A stretch of DNA of 64,000 bases from Synechococcus sp. CBW1002 (GTDB lineage: Bacteria > Cyanobacteriota > Cyanobacteriia > PCC-6307 > Cyanobiaceae), in NCBI RefSeq assembly GCF_015840915.1, contig NZ_CP060398.1, positions 3,782,001 through 3,846,000 on the forward strand, read 5' to 3'. Of this stretch, positions 1 through 8,597 are shown piece by piece. The notes under the pieces were generated by a model. That model saw nothing but the letters and a program-made list of their open reading frames with translations. It did no database searches and had not been told where the DNA came from. Every line of letters starts with the position of its first letter. Position 1 is the stretch's first letter. A program made the position numbers and the translations under genes.

Positions 1-784
1 CCGGGAGGAGAGCCACTACCTCAACAGGGTGCTGCGGCTGCGGCCCGGCGACCGGTTCGCCGTGGTGGATGGCTGCGGGGGCCTCTGGACCGCGCAGCTG
101 CAGGAACCGGGCCGCGCCGACCTGGAGCAGCCGCTGGGGCAGCCCCTGGAGCGCCAGGAGCCCACCTCCCTGCCGATTGGCCTGGCCCTGGCGATGCCAC
201 GGCGCGACGGGGAACTGGTGCTGCGCATGGCCACCGAGCTGGGGGTGGATCAGCTGGGCCCCCTGCAGGCCGAGCGCAGCGTCCGGCGCGGCGATGCGGC
301 GGACCCGGCGATCCCGGAGCGCTGGCGCGCGGTCGTGCGGGAAGCGGCGGAGCAGTGCGAGCGGCTGTGGCTGCCGCGCTGGGAACCGCTGCGGAGCGGG
401 GCTGCCTACCTGTCAGTGCCGGTGGAGGGACTGGGTCTGCTGGCCACGACGCGTCAGGGAGAGCTGCCAGGCCTGGAGGAGGCCTGTGAGGACTGGCAGC
501 CCATGGATCGTCCTACACCTGCAGCGACCATCTGCTCGGCTGCGACATCGCCTGCTGCGACCTTGCCAGCAGCGACAACACCGGCAGCTGCATCCGCGGC
601 TGTGGCCACCATCACCCTGGCGATCGGGCCGGAAGGGGGTTGGTCTGAGCGCGAGGAGGAACTCGCAGTGGCCGCTGGCTGGCAGCTGGTGCAGCTTGGA
701 CCCACGATCCTGCGGAGCTCAACCGCTGCTGTGGCCGGCGTGGCCCGCCTGGTGGCCTGGCGGGCGCAGCTGGGGAGCAGCTGA
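1..784 (+). CDS. rsmE: 16S rRNA m3U1498 methyltransferase RsmE, 5' truncated by window
   Basis: SPOUT-class methyltransferase that N3-methylates U1498 of 16S rRNA in the 30S subunit. The reading frame is open from base 2, so the start lies upstream of the window; the first visible residues (HYLNRVLRLRPGD) match the usual RsmE N-terminus. The C-terminal SAM-binding knot is clear: LAIGPEGGWS, then LGPTILRSSTAAVAG, where most homologues have ETA in place of STA. Between the two domains there is an Ala/Pro/Thr-rich stretch of about 30 residues (near bases 515-600), probably a linker expansion. Family assignment is firm; the linker has no known role. Confidence 0.93.
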   Translation, partial: REESHYLNRVLRLRPGDRFAVVDGCGGLWTAQLQEPGRADLEQPLGQPLERQEPTSLPIGLALAMPRRDGELVLRMATELGVDQLGPLQAERSVRRGDAADPAIPERWRAVVREAAEQCERLWLPRWEPLRSGAAYLSVPVEGLGLLATTRQGELPGLEEACEDWQPMDRPTPAATICSAATSPAATLPAATTPAAASAAVATITLAIGPEGGWSEREEELAVAAGWQLVQLGPTILRSSTAAVAGVARLVAWRAQLGSS

Positions 785-817
785 TTCAGACCTGAGCCGG
801 GGCGATGCCCGCAGACT

Positions 818-1210
818 TCAACTGCGGAACATGCCGGCGGCCATGCTGCGGAAGCCGGCCAGGTTGGCGCCACCACGGCGGCGGCGGGTCACGGCAGCGC
901 CGGGCACCAGGCAATCGGGCGCGAAGGTGGTCAGGCTGGGGGCCGGCCGGCTGGCGGCAGCGGCAGCCAGCTCGGCGGCGATGGCTTCAGCGGTGGTGAG
1001 CTCAACGCCGGAGGAGGGCGCAGCCTCCTGGATGGCGGGAGCGACTGCCTCAGCAGCCGTGACACCTTTGTCCTTGCTGGCTTTGGGGGCTTTGGCCTCC
1101 GCCTTCTCCTGAGCCGCCGGGGCAACGACCACGGCGGGCTTCTTGCTGTCTGGGGTCTTGGCGTCGCCGCCCAGCTCAAGGAAGAACGACGGCTTGAGCT
1201 TGAACACCAT
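818..1210 (-). CDS. conserved hypothetical protein, Ala/Lys-rich with basic C-terminus
   Basis: A 130-residue protein convergent with rsmE. It begins MVFKLKPSFFLELGG, continues with an Ala/Glu/Lys-rich low-complexity middle (residues 20-85), and ends in a segment that looks conserved (TTFAPDCLVPG, RRRRGGANLAGF, then SMAAGMF). The ordered ends around a disordered middle resemble uncharacterised picocyanobacterial proteins. No catalytic motif or membrane segment is seen, and no function can be assigned. The ATG start is at the divergent end facing the DUF92 gene. Confidence 0.6.
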   Translation of the reverse strand: MVFKLKPSFFLELGGDAKTPDSKKPAVVVAPAAQEKAEAKAPKASKDKGVTAAEAVAPAIQEAAPSSGVELTTAEAIAAELAAAAASRPAPSLTTFAPDCLVPGAAVTRRRRGGANLAGFRSMAAGMFRS

Positions 1211-1305
1211 GGCGGCGTCGAAAGACTGGCCCGATTATCCGCTCCCGGCGGCACGATGCGGCCCAGCGCTTAGATCTGTGCAACACATCAATCGACCCTG
1301 GCCCT

Positions 1306-2082
1306 GTGCTGAGCAACGCCATCCCGGCCCAGACCGCCGCGCACTGGCTGCTGGCCCTGGGCCTGAATGGAATCCTGATCAGCCTGGCCCAGCCCCTGCC
1401 GCTGCTCACCCGTGCCGGCTGGATCCATGCCGGCCTGCTCGGCACCCTGCTGTGGGGCTGCCTGGGGGCCGCCGGCTGGTGGGCCGTGGTGGCCTACCTG
1501 GCTCTGGGGTCGGCCGTCACCCGCCTGGGGCTGCGCCGCAAACAGGAGCAGGGTCTCGCCGAAGCCAGAGGCGGCCGCCGCGGGCCGGAGAATGTCTGGG
1601 GATCGGCCCTCACCGGCACCGTTCTGGCGGTGCTGGTGCCCCTGAGCCCCCCGCACTGGCAGCCGCTGCTGCTGATCGGTTTCGCCGCCAGTTTTGCCGC
1701 CAAGCTGGCGGACACCTTCGGCAGTGAGATCGGCAAGCGCTGGGGCCGGCACACGCTGCTGATCACCAGCCTGCGGCCGGTACCGCCCGGCACGGAAGGA
1801 GCCGTGAGCCTTGAAGGCACGGCCGCCAGCCTGGCCGGCAGTGCCCTGATGGCCCTGATCCTGCTGGCTCTGGGCGTGCTGCCGGACTGGTTCAGCTGGG
1901 GCCTGGTCACGGCCGTGGGGCTGGCGGCCACCCTGCTGGAGAGCTGGCTCGGCGCCACCGTGCAGCAACGGGTCGCCTGGCTCACCAACGAGGTGATCAA
2001 TGGCCTCCAGACCCTGGTGGCCGCCCTGCTGGCGATGGGGGCGGCTCGTCTGCTCACGTCTGCTGCATTGCCGGGCGGTTGA
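1306..2082 (+). CDS. DUF92 / VTE6-like membrane protein (phytyl-phosphate kinase family)
   Basis: A 258-residue integral membrane protein of the DUF92 (TIGR00297) family. Plant VTE6 of this family phosphorylates phytyl phosphate to phytyl diphosphate, feeding tocopherol and phylloquinone synthesis; a similar role in the cyanobacterial membrane is inferred from family only. Diagnostic motifs are FAAKLADTFGSEIGK (residues about 128-142) and VPPGTEGAVSLEGTAASLAG (about 160-179). About six hydrophobic helices are present. The start is GTG at 1306. The 3' end overlaps the convergent sigma-factor gene by 29 bases. Confidence 0.82.
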   Translation: MLSNAIPAQTAAHWLLALGLNGILISLAQPLPLLTRAGWIHAGLLGTLLWGCLGAAGWWAVVAYLALGSAVTRLGLRRKQEQGLAEARGGRRGPENVWGSALTGTVLAVLVPLSPPHWQPLLLIGFAASFAAKLADTFGSEIGKRWGRHTLLITSLRPVPPGTEGAVSLEGTAASLAGSALMALILLALGVLPDWFSWGLVTAVGLAATLLESWLGATVQQRVAWLTNEVINGLQTLVAALLAMGAARLLTSAALPGG

Positions 2083-3001
2083 GCTCCTGCCATTGCTGCG
2101 CCTCCCGTTGCAGCCGCTGCAGCAGGGCGTCGGTTTGACGCTGGGCCATGCGTGGATGGAAGCCGAGCTCGCGCCCCAGAGCCACCCAGGTGTCGCCCTG
2201 CAGATGGCGACCGTTCAGCAGCTGCCGCTCCTGAGGACTGAGCTGGGCCAGGCGCTGCCGCAGCCAGTGCAGGCTGGCCTGATCTTGAGGATCTGGATCG
2301 GTTTCCGCGGAGGATGAGGCAGGAGAAACAGAGGCCGAAGGATCAGCCAACTGGTCCAGCAGGCAGCTGCCGCAGCCCTCGCCGTCATCCCCGCCGATCG
2401 GGGCATCCAGGGAGCGCAACCGCTCGCAGGTCTGCAGATCCGCCGCCTGTCCCAGGGCTTCGGTACTGCAGGAGAGCTGGCGGGCCAGCTCCTCGGCGGA
2501 CAGCGGTGGCTGGCCGTCGTGCAGGCGAAGCGCCTGGAGCCGTTCCACCCGTTGCTGCAGCTGCCGCAGCCGCCAGGGCGCCCGCAGGGGCCGGTGCCGA
2601 TCGCGCAGATACTGCTGCATCGTGCCGCGGATGTACGGAACCGCAAAGCTGCTGAGGCTGACGCGCCGCTGAAGGTCAAAGGCCTCGATGGCCCGCAGCA
2701 GGCCGATCGCTCCAAGCTGGATCAGGTCGTCGAGGGGCAGATCGGTGCTGGCCGCCTGGAGTCGGGCCTGCAGCCGTACCAGTGGCAGATTGACCTGCAC
2801 CAGGGCATTGCGCCAGTGCAGCCGCACATGAGCTTCGCTGCTGCAGGCGTAGGCCGCCAACCAGGCTCGGTTGATGGCGGCCGGATCCGCCGGTCCTGCC
2901 GTGCGCCGCATGGCAGCTGGGGCACCAGCGGCAGCGGCACTGGCTTCCGTGGAGGCTGCCGTGGGTGACGAGCGAAACAGGGGAACGATCGAGCCGACCA
3001 T
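2054..3001 (-). CDS. group 3 RNA polymerase sigma factor (SigF-like)
   Basis: A 315-residue alternative sigma-70-family factor. After an Ala-rich N-terminal extension of about 45 residues, region 2 contains DDLIQLGAIGLLRAIEAFDL (91-110) and SSFAVPYIRGTMQQYLRDR (about 117-135), which contacts core polymerase and the -10 element. Region 3 follows (LSAEELARQL), then a Ser/Asp/Pro-rich linker, and a region 4 helix-turn-helix near residues 255-300 (LSPQERQLL and onwards). The FAVPYIRG pattern is typical of group 3 SigF/SigB/SigG-type factors rather than the primary factor. No anti-sigma gene is adjacent. Regulon unknown. Confidence 0.87.
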   Translation of the reverse strand: MVGSIVPLFRSSPTAASTEASAAAAGAPAAMRRTAGPADPAAINRAWLAAYACSSEAHVRLHWRNALVQVNLPLVRLQARLQAASTDLPLDDLIQLGAIGLLRAIEAFDLQRRVSLSSFAVPYIRGTMQQYLRDRHRPLRAPWRLRQLQQRVERLQALRLHDGQPPLSAEELARQLSCSTEALGQAADLQTCERLRSLDAPIGGDDGEGCGSCLLDQLADPSASVSPASSSAETDPDPQDQASLHWLRQRLAQLSPQERQLLNGRHLQGDTWVALGRELGFHPRMAQRQTDALLQRLQREAQQWQELNRPAMQQT

Positions 3002-3103
3002 GGGGGAATCACGTCCGTCCTTTCACGGTCGGCCTGGAGGCCAGGCGCCCACATCCCCTGATCCGGTGAATCCAGCTCACCCATTCGGGTGATCTTTGCC
3101 GCC

Positions 3104-3799
3104 TCAAACAGCCGGCGTGGCGGTGACACGGGGATCCAGCTCGGCCCAGCGCTGCAGCGCCGGCCAGCGGCACACCCGCTCGTACACCTGCCGGTGGCCT
3201 TCGGCGTTGAGGTGAAGCCCATCGGGCTCGATCCACTGCAACCAACGCGGATCGGCCGTGAGGGTCTCCAGCAGCGGCAGAAAGGGCACGTCCGCCTCCA
3301 TGGCCGCCTCCTCCAGCAGCCCCTCGTAACGCCGCACCGACCCCAGGTCAAACCAGAGAACCTCGGCATAGGGCATCACCGCCTCATCCACCGGGGTGAG
3401 CCCCAGCAACAGCACCGGCGCAATCCGCCGGGCCTCCCGCAGCAACTGCTGCATGCCGAACAGAAAGGCTTCCGGTTCCAGCTGCTCACGGCCATCCGAG
3501 CGGCCCACCCGGGCGGTGTCATTCAGGCCGATGCCGATCAGGATCCCCTGGGGTCGCTGGCGGCGCAGCTCGCCACGGCAGTGCACTTCTGCCGGCAAGC
3601 GAGCGGAGAGGCGTTCCAGGCCGTCGCCCCGCACCCCGAGGTTGTAGAGCACCGGGCCCTGGGGCAGGCCCATCCAGTGGCGCCGCAGCCGCTCACACCA
3701 GCCGCCATGCTCCGGATCGCCCCAGCCGTAGACCAGGCTGTCCCCCAGCACCACCAGTTTTCGGGGAATCCGGGTCGGGCCGGGCACGATCGACGCCAT
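3104..3799 (-). CDS. SGNH/GDSL-family hydrolase
   Basis: A 231-residue esterase/lipase-like protein. The four SGNH blocks are visible: GDSL with nucleophile Ser21 (VVLGDSLVYGWG), the block II Gly (GVRGDG), GLND in block III (IGIGLNDTARVG), and the Asp-His pair in block V (EPDGLHLNAEG). No signal peptide is evident, so it is probably cytoplasmic. It starts at ATG 3799, about 140 bases downstream of the divergently placed Phn permease gene end. The natural substrate is unknown; lysophospholipid or acetyl ester hydrolysis is usual for such short stand-alone members. Confidence 0.87.
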   Translation of the reverse strand: MASIVPGPTRIPRKLVVLGDSLVYGWGDPEHGGWCERLRRHWMGLPQGPVLYNLGVRGDGLERLSARLPAEVHCRGELRRQRPQGILIGIGLNDTARVGRSDGREQLEPEAFLFGMQQLLREARRIAPVLLLGLTPVDEAVMPYAEVLWFDLGSVRRYEGLLEEAAMEADVPFLPLLETLTADPRWLQWIEPDGLHLNAEGHRQVYERVCRWPALQRWAELDPRVTATPAV

Positions 3800-3939
3800 G
3801 GGGGTTCTCGGAGCTTGGAAGTCTCGCCGCTGGATCCGACAGCCCTGCCAGTTTCCCGGTCAGCTGCTTTCGGGCCCGCAGTTGTCTGGTTCGCCGTTCG
3901 CAGGTCCCCTGATGCCAACTTCGCCGTCTCCAGGTGGCC

Positions 3940-5514
3940 TCAGGCGAGCAGCAACCGCTGGCGCAACCGGTCGCTGAGTTCCTCCCCCAGCAGGGTGAGA
4001 ACGGCATACACCGCCAGCAGGGCCGCGATCTGATCCCAGGCAAAGCCGCTGAGGCTTTCCAGCAGCTGGGTGCCCAGGCCCGTGGCGCCCACCAGGCCCA
4101 CCACCACCGATTCCCGAAGGATCACATCGGTCCGATAGGCGCCATAGGCCAGGTAGGAGCGGGCCAGCCGGCTGTAACGGCCATAAAGCAGGGCCAGTCG
4201 GGGGCCAACGCCACCGGCGCGCAGGGCCTGTTCAGGGCCAGGATCTGCGCTCTCGACCGCCTCCAGCAGCAAGCGCCCCAGGATGCCGAGGTTGTGGAAG
4301 CCCAGAGCCAGGGCCCCGGTGATCAACCCCGGCTGCAGCAGAAACAACAGCAGCAGGGCCGTCAGGGGTGGGGGCCAGAGCCGGCCCAGGGCCCAGATCA
4401 GTTGCAGAGCGGCCCGGGCCCAGCCCCAGGGTGCCGCCAGCAGCAGCAGCAACGGCGCCACGCCCACCGCCAGGGCTGATGCGAGCAGGGTCATCACCAG
4501 AGTGGTGCCGATCAGGTCGCCCCAGGGCAGAGCCAGCACCCCAGACCAGTCGCCCTGGCCCAGGCCCGGCAGGCCTTGCCACTGCAGCAGATCCTGGGGG
4601 CGCACCTCAAGCCGTGCCGCCGCCGCGAGCAGGAGTGGCAGCAAGGCCAGGGCCGTGACGAGGATCTCGCGGCCCCTGCGGCCCACGCTCGCCCGTTTCA
4701 GGCCCAGGCGGCCCGGCATGCCCCAGCGCCGCCGCAGCCAACCCACCAGGGCCTCGAGCAGCAGCATGGCCGCGAGCAGCAGCCAGAGGCTGGTCCAGAG
4801 TTCGTGGAAAGCGAGCGACTGCAGGGTCAGACGCAGGTCGGTGCCGATCCCCCCCAGACCGAAGACTCCGAGCAGGGTGGCGCTGCGCAGGGCGCACTCG
4901 AGGCGATACCCCCCGTAGCTCAGCACCTGCGGGAACAGCGGCGGGCCGATGGCCGTGAGCAGGGCCGCGCCAGGGGGAGCGCCACAGGCGCGCAACGCGT
5001 CAAGGGTGCGGGTGGGAAGGGCATCGAGCTGGTCTGCGGTGACGCGGGCCACCAGGGCGCCGTAGGGCAGGGCGATGGCCACCACCGCCACCGCCGGCTG
5101 CAGTCCCACGAGCTGCAGCAGAAACAGCCCCCAGAGCAACTCATGGATCGAGCGGGGCAGCGCCAGCAGACGGCGGATCAGCCCCGCCGGAGCTGAACCC
5201 AGTCCACAGGTGGCCCACACCGTGCGCGAGCTGGCCAGCCCCAGGGCCAGTCCAAGGCCGAGGCTGAGGGCCCAGCCGAGCAGGGCCACACCCAGGGTGA
5301 TCCCCAGCCCCTGCAGGGCGGAACCCACCACCAAGGGGTCGAGGGAGGGCGTCACCGCCGCAGAGACGAAACGACCCAGCAGATCCCAGCCACCGCCGTG
5401 GATCAGCTGGGGCAGCAGGGCAGCAACCGGCAGCAGCGCCAGCGCCGGCAGCAGCACCCAGAGCGGCACGGCGGGCCGCAGCCTGGGCCTGTCCACCGCC
5501 GGCAGCGTGGTCAT
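3940..5514 (-). CDS. phnE: phosphonate/phosphite-type ABC transporter permease, tandem PhnE
   Basis: A 524-residue inner-membrane permease made of two fused PhnE-like halves (about residues 15-262 and 270-524), each with several transmembrane helices and an EAA-type loop that docks the ATPase (ALRACGAPPGAALLTAIGP at 173-191 and a second copy ALRAGGVGPRLALLYG near 425). Together they should form the full channel. The ATG overlaps the stop of phnC by four bases (ATGA), so the two are translationally coupled. The binding-protein gene is not adjacent; a PhnD-like gene lies about 12 kb away at 17493. Substrate (phosphonate, phosphite or phosphate) cannot be read from sequence. Confidence 0.86.
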   Translation of the reverse strand: MTTLPAVDRPRLRPAVPLWVLLPALALLPVAALLPQLIHGGGWDLLGRFVSAAVTPSLDPLVVGSALQGLGITLGVALLGWALSLGLGLALGLASSRTVWATCGLGSAPAGLIRRLLALPRSIHELLWGLFLLQLVGLQPAVAVVAIALPYGALVARVTADQLDALPTRTLDALRACGAPPGAALLTAIGPPLFPQVLSYGGYRLECALRSATLLGVFGLGGIGTDLRLTLQSLAFHELWTSLWLLLAAMLLLEALVGWLRRRWGMPGRLGLKRASVGRRGREILVTALALLPLLLAAAARLEVRPQDLLQWQGLPGLGQGDWSGVLALPWGDLIGTTLVMTLLASALAVGVAPLLLLLAAPWGWARAALQLIWALGRLWPPPLTALLLLFLLQPGLITGALALGFHNLGILGRLLLEAVESADPGPEQALRAGGVGPRLALLYGRYSRLARSYLAYGAYRTDVILRESVVVGLVGATGLGTQLLESLSGFAWDQIAALLAVYAVLTLLGEELSDRLRQRLLLA

Positions 5515-6386
5515 CGGGCCTCCACGGTGCTGGGCTCTCCGGCATACAGAGCCTTCAGGGCTTCGGGGCTGATCGCGCTGGGCGGGCCATCGAAGACCAC
5601 CTGGCCCTGGCGCAGGCCCACCACCCTTGAGAATCCGCCAATCAGGTCAGGTCGATGCAGACTCAGCAAGAGGGCACGGGGGGGGGCGGCCTGGGCCAGC
5701 AACAGGGCCAGCAGATCCTGGGCCAGGCGCGGATCCAGGCTGGCCAGTGGCTCATCCGCCAGCAGTAGGGTGGGCTGCTGACGCAGCAGACGGGCCAGGG
5801 CCACCCGCTGGCGTTGCCCGCCCGAGAGAGCGGCAACGGGCTCACCGAGCAGGGCGGGATCGAGGTCAACCTGGCGCAGGGCCTGGGCATTGACCTCCGT
5901 CTCCAGGGGGAGCAGAAGATTCAGCAGGGCCCGAGGCCAACCCCACTGGGCCAGGCGTGCGGCGTTGAGATTCTGCTGAACGCTGAGCTCCTCGATCAGG
6001 CGAAGGTCCTGCCAGAGGGTGCCGATGCGGGCCTGTTGGCGCCGCCGCCGCCGGCCTGTGCGGGCCTGCGTCTCCCCCTGCCAGAGCACCACACCCCGCG
6101 TGGGCTCGAGCAGACCATTGGCCACGGCCAGCAGAGTGCTCTTACCGGCGCCGCTGGCACCAAGCAGCGCCACGCTGTCGCCAGGCTGCAACCGCAGCGT
6201 CACCCCCTGGAGCCGGGGGCGCTCCACACCAGCCACGACCCTTCCGGCCACAGCGATGTCCAGCAGCTCAAGCACTGGCGAAGCGGAGGTGTGCGTGGCA
6301 GCGGAGGAGGCGGCAGCACCAAGGGAAGGGGCCTGTGGAGATCTCACCAGGGGAAGGGGGCGTCGACTGGGCGGAATCCCTTGCAC
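5511..6386 (-). CDS. phnC: phosphonate/phosphite-type ABC transporter ATP-binding protein
   Basis: A 291-residue ABC ATPase powering the downstream PhnE permease. Walker A is GASGAGKS (76-83), the signature is LSGGQRQRVALARLL, Walker B with catalytic Glu is LLLADEPLASLD, and the switch His follows in LLLSLHRPDL. The first 38 residues precede the conserved ABC fold (LLDIAVAG) and are low-complexity, so the GTG start used here may be too far upstream, although no other Met is available before the domain. First gene of a two-gene operon. Confidence 0.87.
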   Translation of the reverse strand: MQGIPPSRRPLPLVRSPQAPSLGAAASSAATHTSASPVLELLDIAVAGRVVAGVERPRLQGVTLRLQPGDSVALLGASGAGKSTLLAVANGLLEPTRGVVLWQGETQARTGRRRRRQQARIGTLWQDLRLIEELSVQQNLNAARLAQWGWPRALLNLLLPLETEVNAQALRQVDLDPALLGEPVAALSGGQRQRVALARLLRQQPTLLLADEPLASLDPRLAQDLLALLLAQAAPPRALLLSLHRPDLIGGFSRVVGLRQGQVVFDGPPSAISPEALKALYAGEPSTVEAR

Positions 6387-6995
6387 CCTGCCAGATTCAG
6401 GGTCGCTTCTCTGCGGATTCAGGCGAATTCAGTTCCCGCATCAATCCACAACCTTGTCATTCGGACCAAAGCGGCAGTTGAAGGCCTGCACATAGGCGGA
6501 GCCAACATCGTAATGGCCATGGTCCAGATTGTGCCCGACCTGCCAACGACTGGAATTGGCGGCGGTGCTGTCGCAAGAATAACGCGGATAGAGACAACGC
6601 CCGACACATCGACGGATGTGATTCATACGCGATCCCATGGACGCTGCACAACACCTGCCGCAGCAGCAGTGATATCTGATGCCAGCAGTCAGTGAATCAA
6701 CAACAGCCCTTTCCCATCAATCAGATAGAAGACAGGACACCGGTTCAACGCCAGACCACCAAAAGTCTCACGGAGAAAAAGACCATCTTGAACGCTCATC
6801 ATGAAGAAGGCTAGAGAGCCATGAAGGCAGGAAAGCCAGGAATCACTGAGGCGAACAGCCAACAGGCTCAACACTCTCAATCCGATCGATGGCGATCTGA
6901 ACGCGACCAACTAAGATAATGGTGCCTTGTTCCGGCCCCGTGCTTAAACACTGAAGTACGGTTGTCTGGAAATAAGAGAACCGTCCAGGCTCGTC
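6387..6995. other. AT-richer intergenic gap with two weak candidate ORFs
   Basis: About 600 bases with no confident gene and visibly lower GC than the flanks. On the minus strand, 6441-6638 could encode 65 residues ending GSAYVQAFNCRFGPNDKVVD, and 6689-6910 could encode 73 residues ending NRCPVFYLIDGKGLLLIH. Both have fairly normal-looking C-termini and could be remnants of a decayed foreign gene, but neither has a recognisable family or a good ribosome binding site. Either may be spurious. Confidence 0.3.
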
Positions 6996-7907
6996 ATGGT
7001 GAATCAGGACTCGCGGGCTCTGCAGTTTGCGGTTGGAGTCAATCTGATCATGGCGGTGGCTGGGGCGATCGCATCCTGGCTCTGCAATGCCCAGGCTCTC
7101 GCCCTCGATGGTTTGGTATCAGGGCTGAACGCCTTGATGATTCTTGCCGGCGGACACCTGAGCACCCAGGTTCTGCGGCCACCCGACAGGCGCTTTCCCT
7201 TTGGCTACTGGGCACTGGAAACCCTGTATGTCGGCAGTCGATCCCTCCTGCTGCTGGGGATTCTGCTGTTTGCGGCGATCAGCTCGATCGACAGGATTCT
7301 GGCTCAGCGGCATGGAGCCAGCATCACCCCTCCCTGGATTGGTGGAATCGTGATCTACGCATGCCTGATGGCCGCGCTGGGGCTCTTGGTCGCCTGGAAT
7401 CATCACCGGCACTGGAAAATAGGGGGCAGACAGAGCCAGCTGCTGGCCATGGAGCGTCGCGCCACCCTGGTGGGTGCAGCCATCAGTGCCGGCCTGGGAC
7501 TGGCCTTTGCCGTCACCCCCCTCCTGCTCGACACACCACTGGCGGGCATGGTGCCGGTGAGTGATGCCTGGATCGTTCTGCTGCTCTCTGGGATCCTAGT
7601 GGTGGCTCCGCTGCGCAGCCTCAGAGATGCGGTCAGTGAACTCGGTGGCGTAGCCGCCAGATCCACGGTCCGCCAGGCAGTGCTGAACATCGTCCGGCAG
7701 GAACTTAATGCACAGGGAATCCGCCTGGTTGACGACGCCGTGTTCACCTTAGGACGGGCTGTTCAGGGGTTGCTGTACATCGATCCCGGCATGGCCCTTT
7801 CGGCGTTGGATGTGGATCTCCTGCGGGATCAGCTGGAGCGGACCTGCCGTCAACGCTTTGAGAATCTTGCTCTGGAACTGGTGCTGACCTGTCGTGATCC
7901 TCTCTGA
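6996..7907 (+). CDS. divergent cation-efflux (CDF)-like membrane protein
   Basis: A 303-residue protein with the CDF layout: about six transmembrane helices (residues 8-215) and a cytoplasmic C-terminal domain of about 85 residues. The family landmarks ALALDGLVSGLNAL in TM2 and PFGYWALETL between TM2 and TM3 are present. Of the metal ligands expected in TM2 and TM5, only the first Asp of TM2 is kept; the second acidic position is Ser/Asn, and the TM5 His-x3-Asp is replaced around RATLVGAAISAG. It may move another substrate or be non-transporting. ATG at 6996; monocistronic. A second, intact CDF protein is at 54778. Confidence 0.72.
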   Translation: MVNQDSRALQFAVGVNLIMAVAGAIASWLCNAQALALDGLVSGLNALMILAGGHLSTQVLRPPDRRFPFGYWALETLYVGSRSLLLLGILLFAAISSIDRILAQRHGASITPPWIGGIVIYACLMAALGLLVAWNHHRHWKIGGRQSQLLAMERRATLVGAAISAGLGLAFAVTPLLLDTPLAGMVPVSDAWIVLLLSGILVVAPLRSLRDAVSELGGVAARSTVRQAVLNIVRQELNAQGIRLVDDAVFTLGRAVQGLLYIDPGMALSALDVDLLRDQLERTCRQRFENLALELVLTCRDPL

Positions 7908-8066
7908 GGGAAAGAAAGAGAGAAGGGCAAGACCAAACGTCTTTGGCAGTCAATCAAACGCATCTCCGGTCAGCACATAACGTTTGGTTTCGGAATCGCC
8001 TAAGCCAGCGGACAAACCAAGATCTCTTCTCAGTGTAGTAGAAGCAAGATGGAATAAACGCCAGTG

Positions 8067-8597
8067 ATGCCACGTCACGCACGCCGATACTTCGCGCTTC
8101 TGCTTTCAGGGGCGTCGATCCTGGCTGGAGCAATGCTGCATCCCTCTCCTGGCACAGCCCAGAGCATCCCACCCGATCAGAAACCGCTGTACGAACTGGA
8201 AACCGATTGTTCGATCAAGCAGGGGCCGATGCAGAAATGCCGGGTGGATGTCTACGATCAGGGTACTGTGACCTACTACCGGCACCGGATCGGCACGCAG
8301 GTTGAGCTGATCAGAATCTCCGATGACCCTGAGAATCGGATCGAACGTTTCGACCCCAAGGGAAAAGCCTGGGTTTCCGTCGCGTCAGCGTCAGGGCAAT
8401 TCTCAACCAATACGATCTGCTTCAACGGGCGTGAGTTCTGCGTAGTCAATCCCAACTTTCTGAACAGCCTCTACGAGCAGCGCCCCGGCGAATACCGAGA
8501 GCGTGATCGAGTCGAGGTGATGTTTGACAGCAACGGCAGAGTGAAGGCGTCCTGCTTTGATGACGGCTGCGGCCGGCGCATTGGAGCCGACCTGTGA
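8067..8597 (+). CDS. exported hypothetical protein with four or more Cys
   Basis: A 176-residue protein with a signal peptide (basic MPRHARRYF, hydrophobic core, likely cleavage near GTAQS) and a mature domain with spaced cysteines (DCSIKQGPMQKC, TICFNGREFC, ASCFDDGCG), suggesting a disulfide-stabilised periplasmic or thylakoid-lumen domain. A GTG three bases upstream (8064) is also possible; ATG 8067 is preferred. Its stop overlaps the start of the next gene by four bases (GTGA), so both are probably co-translated. Family not recognised. Confidence 0.68.
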   Translation: MPRHARRYFALLLSGASILAGAMLHPSPGTAQSIPPDQKPLYELETDCSIKQGPMQKCRVDVYDQGTVTYYRHRIGTQVELIRISDDPENRIERFDPKGKAWVSVASASGQFSTNTICFNGREFCVVNPNFLNSLYEQRPGEYRERDRVEVMFDSNGRVKASCFDDGCGRRIGADL

